64,000 bases of DNA, taken from assembly GCA_947095535.1 (NCBI GenBank), contig OX352774.1, positions 115,323,996 through 115,387,995 of the forward strand. Direction: 5' to 3'. The position numbers were made by a program, and so were the translations under genes. Source of the stretch: Poecilobothrus nobilitatus. Lineage: Eukaryota > Arthropoda > Insecta > Diptera > Dolichopodidae. The notes beneath the pieces were generated by a model, which saw only the letters and a program-made list of their open reading frames with translations, had not been told where the DNA came from and searched no databases. This document shows positions 11,147-22,240 of this stretch, in pieces (the first letter of the stretch is position 1; each line of letters begins with the position of its first letter).

Positions 11147-12996
11147 CTTATTTTTGTATTAATAATTTTTTTCAAAATTTATTTTGTTAATTTCATTAAC
11201 TTTATATTAATGGAAGTTAAAACTTTTTAGAATTATAAGAATCGTGATGAGTTTTATGTTTAATTATTTCATTAATTTTGGATTAACCAAATTAAATCAA
11301 AATAGAAAAACTTAATCGAACTAACTTTTTTCGTTAAGTTTAACATTGTATATTAAAAGTTACCCAGGGTACTACAATTGTACTAAATCTACTGCTTTTT
11401 TATTTTATCTAGTAAATTTTTATTAAATTTATAATTTTTAATACAAAACTAGAAGAAATCAGATATTTCCTGTACAAATGTAACAAGGATTAAAAATCGC
11501 TTATTTAAAATGTCGTAAAAATAAAAAAACCCAGCTCTGCGCCACTATTTCCGATATTTTTTAACTTTTATAACACAAAAAAATCTAGTTTTTCCTTATT
11601 GGCATCACTGAATTTATTTTTATAACACGACAACCAAAAGATTCAAATATTATTCAGTATTCACACATTTACTTATACATAAACATAATATATACGTATA
11701 ATGAATATGTATATTCCAATGAGCAGTTACCTATTTTTTGTAGTTTGCATTGATAAAAAGTGGCAGACTATATTTTTGGGACTAAATTTTATTCTAGGTA
11801 GTCGTTATTACATTATGGTAACTTCCTCAGGTAATTGCTACGGAACTATATACCCATTTTCTCTACAATGAAATAATATTAAAATTAAGTGAAAAATTTA
11901 AGTTTTAGGAAGCAATCACAAAACCAACCAAAAAGTTTTTAAACCTATCTAGTAATTTTCATAATCCCAAAAATCGTAATTGGAATATACAGTTTTAATT
12001 TATGGTAACGTTATTTTTATAGTTGTTATTACGTCCTTGTTTTTTCCTTTGGAACTACAGAGACCCAGTTTTTATAAAGGAAACTTTGAAGTCATACAAA
12101 CGTCTTTGTTACCGTATTGTGGAACTAGAGGCGATAACTTAATAAAATTTTATAGTCGCATAAAAGATGCACATATATTTTACTGCAAAGATATGGTTTC
12201 TACAAGGAACTACTTTGCTTTTGAGCTCTTTCTTTTTATTTACTATATTTTTTTTTCATTTATTACATTCTTTCATTTAATTGTCAAACATTAATTTAAG
12301 AACTAAAAATAAAATAAAACTAAATGTTTTTAAATATTTTAAAAATGAATCGCAATAAACGAAATATAGATTAACAATCTCGATTTTTATAAAAGAAAGA
12401 AAACAGATAAAGTTTTATAAAAATTGACCTAAATGAAGCCATTAATCACTGCGGAGAGACAATTTCTCGTATTATATAGTAGCTTGCGGAACGATAAGGT
12501 TTGCCACTATAAGATAACAATATACAATGGATGGAATACATATTGATAGTAGTTAAATCTCTTAACAATAGGATAAGGATTTTTCTTCTATATCGCTTTA
12601 ATTATGCGCGATATTAAATATTTTTTAAATGTATATTTCATGACAAAATATAAATTTGTGTAGGTACAAAAAAATAGATAAACGAAATAAAATAATAAAT
12701 AGTTATAGTTACATGAATTTTGCACCATACATAATAGTTATGTATTACTCCTTGCATTACTTTTTCAAAAAGTAATCGATTAAGAATTAGAACAAATTTT
12801 TAAGAAAAGAACCCATTAACCAAACGGAGCTTGTTTGTTTTTTAAGTTTTAAAAGTATAATAATAGGTTAAAAATTTCTGATATAAACGATTCACATATC
12901 TACGTATATAACATATATATGTATGTACCTATCTTTTTTTTATGTCATACTTATAGCATATATGCCAAAAATTTAAAATTTCATAAATAAATAGTA
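11147..12996. other. AT-rich stretch, no supported gene
   Basis: An open frame at 11980-12294 lacks an ATG at its start, has hydrophobic ends and resembles nothing I know. In DNA this AT-rich, about one frame of that size is expected per window by chance. Nothing else stands out. Confidence 0.35.
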
Positions 12997-13130
12997 GGTC
13001 TTGGTGGCCGAGTGACCACACAGGTTTTGTACGAATAATTCACCCTTACGACATTTACAGCCACGCCTGAAAAGGAAAGGCTGTAAAATTTCCTTGTCAC
13101 ATTTATGTGACAGGGACTACAAAAATAAAA
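12997..13130 (+). repeat. SINE-A copy 2, internally deleted
   Basis: It starts with GGTCTTGGTGGCCGAGTGACC, an A-box-like head. It then lacks the anticodon arm and B box before joining the conserved body CCCTTACGACATTTACAGCC (about 13046) and GGAAAGGCTGTAAAATTTCC. An A-rich tail follows after about 13120. The tail runs straight into the 3' terminus of an F1 element at about 13131. Confidence 0.75.
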
Positions 13131-13950
13131 AACAAGTAAATGTAACAGTAAGTCGATGCAACTAACTTATTAACACCCTACACCTGAATAATTCGAATCA
13201 AATTAAGTTTTTTGGGATCTGCTTGAACAGCCTTCCTTTTCCTCCTTATCCAATTCGAACTTTAATAACGTAAAGGAGGCTTTAACACCTTTGTACAAAA
13301 TTTCAAGTTTTTATCTTTATTAATTTTGAAGATATGCTTGTTAGGGCTTGGGAGGCGTGTGTCAGCTACCCGAATTGCCACTTCAATTCATCTCATATTT
13401 CAGGAACTTAGAGGAAATATTACGAAACACTCTTCTACCAAATATAAAGATTCTATCTTTATTGGTTTTGGAGATATGTTCGTTTGCTCTGGAGCTCGTT
13501 CGGAAACCTCTAAAATTCGAACTCATGGTCGAAATCCTTTCAAATTTCAAGGACACAAAGAAAACATGAAAGAACACCAGCGTACACAAAGAAAACATGA
13601 ATTTAAAGGTTGTATTTTTGTTGGTTTTGGAGATATACTCGTTTGCTCCGAAGCTTGTTTTGAAGCTTCCCTAATCCGAACCCATGGACCGATTTTGTCC
13701 AGTTGCAATCCCCACCGTCCTTTTGTAATTAGTAACCTGATTTATAAGTTTCATCAAGATAGCTTTATTAGTTTTTGAGGTATAGTGCAAACGGACGGAC
13801 GGACAGACATTGTTAAATCGACTCAGGAAGGCGATCCTGATTCAGAATATATAGATATATATGTCCATATTTAATACGCTTCCTTTTGGTGGTTACAAAC
13901 ACCATACCAAAATTAATATACCCTATACTTTAGGTGTAGGTTATAATAAA
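13131..13950 (-). mobile_element. DINE-like family F1 element, copy 1
   Basis: Minus-strand element. Its 3' end (low coordinates) reads a hairpin AAGT..GTTGCATCGACTT, then ACTGTTACATTTACTTGTT. Its 5' end (about 13921-13948) folds as CCTACAC/GTATAGG. Just inside the 5' end are the 'CGACTTAACAATGTCTGTCCGTCC'-type module (about 13795-13825) and a preceding segment with AGCGTATTAAATATGGAC. The centre holds three ~150-bp repeats marked by GGAGATATG.TCGTTTGCTC-like words at about 13329, 13470 and 13630. An open frame of 150 codons (13326-13778, plus strand) is produced by these repeats and is not a gene. Central tandem repeats, terminal hairpins and lack of coding capacity match DINE-1/Helentron-associated elements of flies. 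Confidence 0.7.
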
Positions 13951-16025
13951 TAAATATTTCTCTAAATTAATTTAAATTGCAAAACCTATGTAATTTCTTA
14001 AAAAACATTTCAATTTTAGTTCAAAGCACCGCATTGTGCGAAAAGGATTATTTTAAAATTAAATTTAATCAAAGATAAATTATATTTTAGGATTGTTTCG
14101 TCCTTCAACATTATTGGACACTTCAGTAGGCATGCAGTAGTCAATTGCTTAAACGACCCCTAGTCTGAACTTTCGATTAGTCTTCTAAATGAAATTTTAT
14201 AAAAATATATCTGTTAAGTATAAAACTATAATCAAAAAATTTCTGTAAAACCTTTTTTGTAACAAAGTTTTTGAAAAAGAAAAAAATTAGTAAGTATGTA
14301 ATGTTAAATTGTTTAGGCAAAAATATGAGCAAAACCTGCGCCGATTGTAAAACGATCGTTCAATTTAGTTTTTGAAAAATATTTTTCTTTTTCAAAAACT
14401 TAATTATAAAGATTTAATTAATTAATAAATTAAAAATTGAACTATGCGAAATACAGATAGCCGCACTAAATTTATTGCTCGCAGTTGATGCAAAAAAAAT
14501 TTTATTCTAATGATTCTAATGATTCTAATTAGGATCTTTGAATAGTCTAAAAATTAATATTGTATATTTAAATAATTTTTTAATAAAAAATTTAAAAGTT
14601 TTTACCCAATACTTTCTGTATTTAGAAATAAATTGAAGTAAATTTGAGAGCGAATAAATTGTCATTTTTATTATGTCAGTGCGGACTATATTGTATGAGA
14701 TAAGCTTAAATATTATATAAATTTAGAATACATTCTGTGAGTTAAAAAATAATACGAAAGAGAATGTTAGAATTTCCCTTTTTAAAATAATTATTGTATA
14801 AGATAATAGATGTCGCAAAAAATAAAAATATTTATTTGTATTTAATAGTTTTGTATAACAGCTACAGCCGTGTAATCAACGGCTTAGTGAAACTAATGAT
14901 TACAGAAATTGAAAGTTGATCAACAAACATGAATAATAAATTATTTAGTGAATACCCTATTTTCCTTATAGGAGTGAAAAGAAAAGAAAAAGGTTATTAA
15001 ACATTACCAAATTACCATTACAAATTATTAAAATATAATGTGTTTCCCTTTTCGAAAAATGTAATTTTCATTTTCCATTTTGCAAAACCTATAATTTTTA
15101 TTCATCAACACTTTTAATAAAATAATAATAACAGATAAAATAACTAGCAACATTGTTGCTAAGCATAATATGTGTATGATTATAATTTTAATAATGAACG
15201 ATAATATGATTATAATTTTTATTAAATTTTATCGTTTATATCTGTGTGGCATGTTATTAATTATATATATACAAATATATATATATATAAACCTAAACAT
15301 TTATATGTTATTTAAAATAATATATTATGCAAGGTGCTACACAATCAGCGAGATTCAGCATGGGAGAGGATATAGTCAGAAAAATCAAAAATAACTTCAA
15401 TAAAAGTATAGGTTAAGTATAAAAAAGGACGTACTAAGAAGTAAAGAAGCTTATTAATTTGTTTTTAACCTAACTTATTCTAGGGATAGAAATATCCAAA
15501 TGAACTCTAAGAGTTTATTAAAATATTCATATATTAGATAAAAATTTAATGTGACAGGCAATCGAATTATCTTAGAAGTGACAAAAATTATTAAGTTTCC
15601 AATACAAAAAAAAACAAAAATAATTAACCTCCAAGCAAGTGGTCAAGATACATGAAAAAATGAAAATAACTAATAATATACTAAAATTTGTTTTTTTTTT
15701 TTTTTGTTTTTTGAGACACCTTGTACACGTACAATAACAGAAATAAGCCTATTAGAAAAAAATTAACTCTTATTTCATTTTAAAATTGTAAAAAAAAAAA
15801 GTTTCTAAAGATAAATTCTGTTGCTATAACCATATTTTGAATGGAAAATCGATTATAAATAAGAGATGGCGGAATCAGTTAGGCTCCATATATTTCCATA
15901 ATTTTATTTATAGATATTTTTTTTTTTTAAATGAGGTGTTGATATTTCTTTTTTATGGAAATCAATTTTTATTTTGAATTTATAATAAGAATATTATGGT
16001 TTTCTTTGTTTTTTTTCTCTTTTTT
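13951..16025. other. AT-rich stretch, with hairpin and short tandem repeat
   Basis: A 13-bp perfect stem AGTTTTTGAAAAA/TTTTTCAAAAACT occurs at 14367-14379 and 14388-14400, extendable to about 18 bp with one mismatch. Three copies of a 9-bp word (TTCTAATGA) lie at about 14505-14529. At 15714-15726 a lone mariner-like terminus GAGACACCTTGTA is present; I could not find its partner. No coding region was recognised. Confidence 0.4.
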
Positions 16026-17156
16026 ATACCCGTATTCGATAAGTATCGGGTATAATAAAATTACTCCTTCGTTTGTAACACCTCGAAATAAGCCAGCTAG
16101 ATATACATTCAAAGGTATGGATCGGATCAGAATCAAATTCTAAGTCGATTAAGCCATGTCCGTCCGTCCATCCGTCCATCAGCACGGTAACTCAAAAACT
16201 AAGAAAGCTAGAATTTTGAAATTTACACAAAATATTCCGGCAGCAATTTGTAGGTTCCCTATTTTGTTTGGTTGAGTTCCGACCAAAGCTTCGGGTAGCT
16301 CCCGAACAACTAACTTTTGGATCTCCACAATTTTTTTGAAATAGAGCCGTGAAATTTTAACTGCTGATAGATATCATAAAAATTTTAATTTTATGTTAAT
16401 ATGAATTTTTCTGTAGCCCCACCCGTTAAGAAGCTACAGCCTCGCAAAGTTCGAAAAATCTCTATATTTAAATTGTTATAACAAAAGCTCTATAAAGTAT
16501 ATCTTCAATCTAAAAATTCCAAACGTATATAATGTATATAATAAATATATACTTGTGCTATACGGTGTCTTAATTTACCGTTATGCGAAACTGAATTAGT
16601 GCAAAATCCTTTAACCCTTCTATCTTCTAAACGGTATAAGTTGGAAACTTGAAATTTTGATAGAAGTTAGATCTTTAAAAATAAGTATGAGTCATTTCAG
16701 AAATTTTTTTTGTATCACCCCTCGTTTAAGAGATGTAAGGGGTCAAAAACTGAAAATTTCCTATTTTTAAACACCTGTAACTTGAACACCTGTTAAAATT
16801 TTTTTGAAGTAATACACAAAAATTAAAGCTTCAACATTATACTCTTATTTCTGTTAACAACTTTTTTTAATAATATAGGGTTACTTTATAATTGACGAAA
16901 GTGTTACTTGATTTTTTCAAATTTTCTAACAAATTTCTTTAACGAATTTTTTGCATTTTGTTTTACTCGATAATTTGAAATTGTTGAGGATATAATGCGT
17001 AGTACATAAAAATGTAAATAAATAAACAACATAACGGTTGCTTGAAGAATTTTTATTTATATGATATTAATATATATACATACTTATATAATATCATGTT
17101 TATTTACATATCGTGTATGTCACTAGTGAATGAATGATAAGAGTATATGTAGATAT

Positions 17157-17958
17157 TTTTTTTTTTTTTTTTTTTTTTTTCCTGTTACTCCACTAGGGAG
17201 CATAGGGCTTCAACTTGAAGTTTCCATTCTTCTTTATTTCTTGCTACTGCTTCTATTTCGTTCCAGGAGCTCTCGCATCTGCTTATTTCATCTAGCACTG
17301 TTCTCCTCCATGTTGTTCTGGGTCTTCCTCTTGTTCTGGACCCACCTTGAGGGTTCCAACACAGCGCCATCCTTGTTATGCAATCTTCACTTTTCCTTAG
17401 TGTATGACCAAACCATTTCCATTTCCTTCTGGTAATTTGCTTTACTATTGGCTCTTCATTTGTTAACTCCCACAAGTCTGTATTCCTAATTCTTTCGGGC
17501 CAGAATATTCGGCATATTATTCTAAGATGTTTGTTGATGAAGACTTGTAGTTTATTCTTTATGGAGTTAGTTAGCAACCATGATTCGCTGCGATATGTTA
17601 ATGTAGATATTACACATGACTTGAATATCATTAACTTAGTTCGTCTAGATATTTGCGAACTGTTCCATATGGGGCGAAGTCTTCCGAAGGCTGTTCGGGC
17701 TTTATCAATTCTGTTTTGAACGTCTTCACTGGTGCCACCTGTTGGCGTGATGATACTGCCCAGATAACAGAAGTTAGATGTGCACTCTATGTCGCGGCCA
17801 TCTAGCTTTATTGGATTATCATTTGGAAGGTGTATGTGCATTGCTTTGGTTTTATTGATGTTTATTTCTAATCCAACGTTTCGCGCTATTTGTTGCAAGT
17901 GATTCAATTTGGACTGTGCATCTCCTTGGCTATATGTATGGCTATATGGCTATATGTA
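17157..17958 (-). mobile_element. 5'-truncated non-LTR retrotransposon inserted in F2
   Basis: The insertion has its A-tail at low coordinates (T at 17157-17180) and ends at about 17958 near a GGCTATATG repeat. The 13-bp sequence TATATGTAGATAT is present on both sides (17144-17156 and 17959-17971). The uninterrupted paralogue near 49574-49590 carries it once. This is the expected product of target-primed reverse transcription with 5' truncation. Confidence 0.9.
17185..17907 (-). CDS. Reverse transcriptase C-terminal part of a LINE (240 aa, partial)
   Basis: This open frame covers the end of a LINE reverse transcriptase just downstream of the catalytic YADD box and continues to the natural stop. 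In order: QSKLNHLQQIARNVGLEIN (the frame stays open upstream of the first Met), NKTKAM, FCYLGSIITPTGG (the YLGS motif, about residues 47-60), NRIDKARTAFGRLRPIW, SRRTKLMIFKSCV, LTYRSESW (normally LLYG.ETW), KWFGHTLRKSED and RGRPRTTWRR (about residues 193-202), then ALCSLVE-stop almost at the A-tail. These motifs are characteristic of RTE-type and related LINEs; I do not assign the clade firmly. No internal stop is present, so the insertion is fairly young, but the catalytic domain and endonuclease are missing and it cannot move itself. The last codons overlap a CTCC...GGAG hairpin shared with SINE-B. Confidence 0.9.
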   Translation of the reverse strand: MNHLQQIARNVGLEININKTKAMHIHLPNDNPIKLDGRDIECTSNFCYLGSIITPTGGTSEDVQNRIDKARTAFGRLRPIWNSSQISRRTKLMIFKSCVISTLTYRSESWLLTNSIKNKLQVFINKHLRIICRIFWPERIRNTDLWELTNEEPIVKQITRRKWKWFGHTLRKSEDCITRMALCWNPQGGSRTRGRPRTTWRRTVLDEISRCESSWNEIEAVARNKEEWKLQVEALCSLVE

Positions 17959-18480
17959 TATATGTAGATATATATATATTATATAGCGCCCTATTTACAT
18001 AAATATATGTATGTATTTTATTGTACTTGTAAGAAATTATTCTATGAATGGAAATATTTTTAAAGAAATATTGCAATGTACAGCGATATACTTATAACAA
18101 TATATGTAAATATTAATATAATATAATATTTAATATTTTAGCATTAATATAATATAATATTTAAAATTATATTTACTATTTTGTAATTTAATATACATTT
18201 ACCACTTAGTATTAAATGGTACTATAGAATATTTGAAAAAATTTTGGATTGATAATCGTTATGTGGAAGGTTAGAATCTGCTTTTGAAGAATGTATAAAC
18301 ATATAGTTTGAATATATGTACAACCCATAGTTCTAGAAATTATAAAATTCACCCAAATTATTTTAAAATACTAAAATATTAAAAAAATAATATTGTAAGC
18401 AGAGTGACAGGCTGTAAACATACTAACGGTTCGTACGAGAATCTAAGAGTTGACAAAGGCAACTGTATTCTTTTTCGTTT

Positions 18481-19290
18481 TTTTTTTTTTTATAAAAAAA
18501 CGAAGAGCAATTTTTGTATTTGACTAAAACCGAATATAAACTGTACCTATTAAAAATTGTATTTAAATTGAAGAACTTTACATTTTAACTCCTTAAAATG
18601 GTTTATCTTTAAATCTGAATATTGTTCATGGAGTTAAATTTCTAAATATGAAAAGATAGTTACTTTTTTTTGGTATTAGAGTTCTATCTAGCTACATGGA
18701 TGAGTGAATGTATACTAGAAAGAACTCTTACATCTTAAGTTGCTTATACACAGAGAGTATCTGCAGGTTAAACGAATGTAATAATCTCTTTTTCGATAAT
18801 TACTGTTTATTTATTTTTTTTTAGGTATATATATCACTTTAGAATAATTGTCATCTTATTCTCCTGAGTGTATACGCACGACTATAACAGATATACTGCA
18901 GATTCATCCTATTTCCGATAGATAGATTTTATGCCATCCGTTTATGATTAAATAAAATTGATTTTTCCATTATTATATTAAAATATAACTATTGTTTTTT
19001 TATTTTCAATAAATTTTTTTGTTTCTTCAATATATTTCTCTTTCCTTGCATTATTAATTTTAAAAGTAAAAACTTTAGAAGTAATAGAAGTATAAACGTA
19101 ATGTGCACTTCATAAAACCTCCTTCGTCGAGAAATAGATATGGTTCATAAAGCTGCTGTATTGAATGATATTTCAATCGCTTTTTTTGCAAGAGATAAGA
19201 ATTTCCTTGTGAAGTATTAAATTTTAAGTATTTATTCAATTTTAGTAGATTAGTTTAGAGACTAGAGTAGATTACTGAAAGGTTTAAATG
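18481..19290. other. AT-rich stretch, no feature recognised
   Basis: Short CTGCAG-containing words (about 18768 and 18897) in opposite orientation hint at a weak inverted repeat. They are too short to call an element. Confidence 0.35.
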
Positions 19291-19720
19291 ACACCTTTTG
19301 ATGTAAATCTTTGTGCTTCTCCTATTACTATAGGCGTTATGGATTTCTCCTCAATTTGCAATATTCAGACCTACTGCCTCTAGGTAATTAAAAATCTGTA
19401 GAGCATTTTTTGCAGGCCGTTCAACCTCGGTAAAGTAATATTCGGTTAGGTACACATATCTTGCTCGTAGTAAAGTTTCGCAGTTTTTTCCCTGGAGATC
19501 CTTCGTCGTCTTTGCAAAATCTATACATGTACCGTCATTCTTTATTATAATTTTATTTAAGTGCCTCTTTAATCGACAGTGTCTAGACAGGAACCGTATT
19601 AGAATTCTCAGGTTATTTATTCTGAATTCTATGATTTCTTCACAACATTTATAGTTACAGTTTCCCAGAAGCTTCTTAGACTGTTTAAGCCCAGACAATT
19701 TTAATTCTATATTAGTAAGT
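19291..19720 (-). pseudogene. C-terminal fragment of a jockey-like LINE ORF2
   Basis: The minus-strand frame 19698-19351 reads SGLKQSKKLLG, IEFRINNLRILIRFLSRHCRLKRHLNKI, then NDGTCIDFAKTTKDLQ (a decayed 'CRLCGEEEET' position), ETLLRARYVYL and AKNALQIFNYLEAVGLNI. This corresponds to the conserved tail after RNase H in jockey-type elements, which normally reads L..LTGHC.L..HL, C..C....ET..H.LC.C, LAR.R...LG. The expected Cys residues are partly lost. Past the stop, similarity continues as GEIHNAY (about 19340). Only the C-terminus and start of the 3' region remain. The fragment at 24620-24750 is a second copy of the same region. Confidence 0.65.
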
Positions 19721-20685
19721 AAATGTTTAATATATTTTATTAAATCGTCAAGGCTGTAATCTTCAGTGTTAACGTTTTAATTATTTGCTAGTGTTAATGT
19801 TCTTAATTGTTTTTTATTGTACATTAGCCCAATCAGAAAACAAATTTTGTTTTATATCCACAAAAAAAAAGAATATTCTACTCTAATCTTCATACGGGGT
19901 TAAAGTTTTTTATTTCCTTTTCATTCTAATTAACTAAGACTTGACTTTCTATTTTCGTGTGAAAATAATTAAATCGAAAGTTTCAAAAATTAATTCATAT
20001 TCAATTTTATATTGAATTAAAAAATAGTGCCAGAATTACAATTAAATAAATTATGAAAATATGAATATTTATAACAAAAATAAATTACATAATAATATTA
20101 AATTATTAGTTTCACGTTTTTATTATTCATTCTATATCTTCTTTTATTAATTAACAAAACAAAAACAAAATTAAATAATAGATTCAAAATTTAAATATTT
20201 TGATAGGAAATTAAAGAAAAAGATACTGACAGGTAATTTATACACAATCAAAAAGTTTAACGAAATTTATATAATATTTTCAAAATTTATCAATTTTAGG
20301 TTTATTTAAAGCGCTCAAATATGAATAAATTTAAAAATTAGTTTAGTTAATTGAAGTTAAAATCAAGGTGGTTATTTATTATTATGATTTTACTTCTTCT
20401 GTTTTAATCACTAACTGAGGGGTAACTGAGATTTCAGAAATGCTCTTCCATTCTGCTAACTATTTATCTTCGAAGTTATGTAGAGTCAAACTACACATTA
20501 TGTGCCTTGCTAATACTGTGTAAAATTGTTTTGCAAATGTTTTTTCAATCGTAGGTATTTGATCCAACTTCATCTTTTTTTCAAGAATTACAGCTACAAA
20601 AACTAAAGATAAAAATAATTTGAAAAATGTGACACTTATTAAGAAAGATGAAAATTAAAGAATTAATGAGGAATTTGTTTTTTAT
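19721..20685. other. AT-rich stretch, no feature recognised
   Basis: I see no coding frame, tRNA or repeat here that I can support. Confidence 0.35.
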
Positions 20686-20760
20686 TGATGAATGCTGGAC
20701 TAACGGGACGGTAATCTCTAGACTCTAGATCCTTTGTGCACCATCTAAATGTAGGAGAGT
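20686..20760 (-). repeat. Possible LINE 3' untranslated fragment
   Basis: On the minus strand GGTGCACAAAGGATCTAGAG followed by ATTACCGTCCCGTTAGTCC resembles the GAGCACAATAGATCTAAAT stretch after the jockey-like fragment at about 24620-24645 and GTGCACAATGGATCTAAGG at about 22030. I infer three remnants of related LINE 3' ends. The match is short. Confidence 0.35.
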
Positions 20761-20874
20761 TCAACAAAAATTGGTATTGAGGTAATTCTGGCATTAAGTT
20801 TACATGACATAAATTTTTTTTTAAAACAAGAATCGAGATTTTGTAATCTACACCCAATGTAATACAAGTAGGTA

Positions 20875-21189
20875 TCTATATATATATAAAAGCGAATGTT
20901 TGTCTGTTTGTTTGTGATTCATAGACTTCTAAACTGCTCAGCTGATCATCATAATACTTTGTATAAAAAGGTTGTTGGGTCCAAGTTTGGGCTGCGATGC
21001 AAATATAATTAAACTTTTTTCGCTCTAAAAAAAAAAAAATGGTTTGACCAATTGACTTCAAATTTTGTATAGTATTGCTCTTTAGCTGACTCTATTAATA
21101 GACTTGGAATTTGTTAAACCATATCTTCAATTAAAACCCATATGTTTCATTCTTCCGGGGCGCAGCAACGCGCATCGGATATTAGCTAG
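20875..21189 (+). mobile_element. Small non-autonomous Helitron, 315 bp
   Basis: The 5' end is TCTATATATATATAAAAGCG, preceded by A (20874). The 3' end is ...ATTAGCTAG followed by T (21190). Canonical Helitrons begin TC, end CTRR and insert between A and T without target duplication, all of which is met here. A short GC-rich foldback, GCGC-AGCAAC-GCGC (about 21161-21174), lies upstream of the 3' end, as expected of the Helitron terminator hairpin. The interior (TGTTTGTCTGTTTG, CTAAACTGCTCAGCTGATC) has no coding capacity. Confidence 0.75.
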
Positions 21190-22009
21190 TATTATATAAG
21201 ATTTGTATTCCGTTTCCAAAGGCATTCCAATTTAATTCTAACATATTCTACGACTTTTTTTTTGCTGCTGTGTTAAACCCTTTACCGCCTCACTCAAAAA
21301 ATTACAACTCATTAGTTTGAAAAATAAAGTTTTTTATTGAATAAAGTTCAACATTTTTAAATTAAAAAATACCGTCGGCTATTTTAATTTCACAATTTTA
21401 CAAAATTTTTTTAAATATTTCTTAATTTTAATTTGTTTTTTTTTTTGTTGTCAAAAGATTTAAAATTATTATAATGCAAACATTATTAAATGATGGTTAC
21501 TTTAAAGGCTATTAATGATTTTTTTATATTAAAAATTGTAATAAAAATTGTAATGGAAGACATAATTTTAATCATTGGATTAAACCAGTAGTTAATGAAA
21601 CTGCAATTTGATATAAGTACTTAAACCCTTATCAAAAAAAGAAAACATTAAAGAAAATGTTCATTGAAACTTCAATTTAAAATGTTATTAAAACAGGAGT
21701 CATTAAAATAATGTTCTAAAATAATTGATTGATAAAATCGAATATAAAAAACAAAATGTTAAAAAGAGAAATGTAATCATTGCATTTAAATTAAAATAAA
21801 AATAATTAAATAAAAATAAGGTGTGTTAAAACAAGGAGCTTCTTATTGTTTTAAAAATAAATAGCTATTATAATGTTTTATGAAATAAAAATTTTGAATA
21901 TATATAAAAGTTTATGAATATATTAAAACCTAATATTAATATTTAAATGTTTTTTAAGGTATAGCATGAAATACTATTTTTATTTCTCAAAAAAGTGGTA
22001 GGGGATAGA
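21190..22009. other. AT-rich stretch, no feature recognised
   Basis: A- and T-rich sequence without open frames or recognisable repeats. Confidence 0.35.
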
Positions 22010-22240
22010 TAAATATTTTTATCCTTAGATCCATTGTGCACAACAACTCAATGAAACCCTCGTTTGTCATAGCACCTCATCGAGACAGTTGCCTCTAAAG
22101 AATCGGACGATAGTTTCCTGGTCAAGCACCCTCAATACGGTTAGATTTTTATTGGCGAAATATAAGCCTATTTTATTCTTCCTTTCCTTTTTCCATTAGG
22201 TTTTGTATTTTTCTGCCCCATGAAGTTGGTCTCGACTTGT
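22010..22240 (-). repeat. Possible LINE 3' end fragment
   Basis: This is less AT-rich than its surroundings. The minus strand carries GTTGTTGTGCACAATGGATC, then TAAGGAT, like the 3' regions near 20.7 and 24.6 kb. Upstream on that strand are GTCGAGACCAACTTCATGGG and ATTTCGCCAATAAAAATC, which I cannot assign. The call rests on the short GCACAATGGATCTA similarity. Confidence 0.3.

Larger units (their letters stand above)
16026..18480 (+). mobile_element. DINE-like family F2 element, copy A, split by a LINE
   Basis: The 5' end is a palindrome, ATACCCGTATTCGAT...AGTATCGGGTAT (16026-16053). It is followed by AGTCGATTAAGCCATGTCCG (about 16142) and ATAACTC/ACTCAAAAACTAAG-type sequence. The central blocks shared with F3 span about 16340-16890. 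The 3' part has GGTTCGTACGAG, AAGAGTTGACAAAGGC and TCTTTTTCGTTT. The second copy (48494-50033) aligns through most of its length without the 17157-17958 LINE. Without the LINE and the extra target copy it is about 1.64 kb. It has no transposase and is expected to be non-autonomous. The 5' palindrome and the Cys-free, non-coding interior fit a Helentron-associated element. Confidence 0.7.

Noticed and set aside
11980..12294. 104-codon open frame
   Set aside because: No ATG start, strongly hydrophobic ends, no recognised motif; about one such frame is expected by chance in this amount of AT-rich DNA.
13326..13778. 150-codon open frame, plus strand
   Set aside because: It coincides with the central tandem repeats of an F1 element, is out of step with any known protein, and similar frames appear in the repeated region at 51.2-52.1 kb.
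15329..15726. Second complete mariner-like MITE ending at GAGACACCTTGTA
   Set aside because: The proposed left end (GCAAGGTGCTACACAATC) matches poorly and the interior does not resemble the 7.8-kb element.
18735..18915. Possible inverted-repeat element around CTGCAG words
   Set aside because: The matching arms are short and interrupted, and no target duplication was found.
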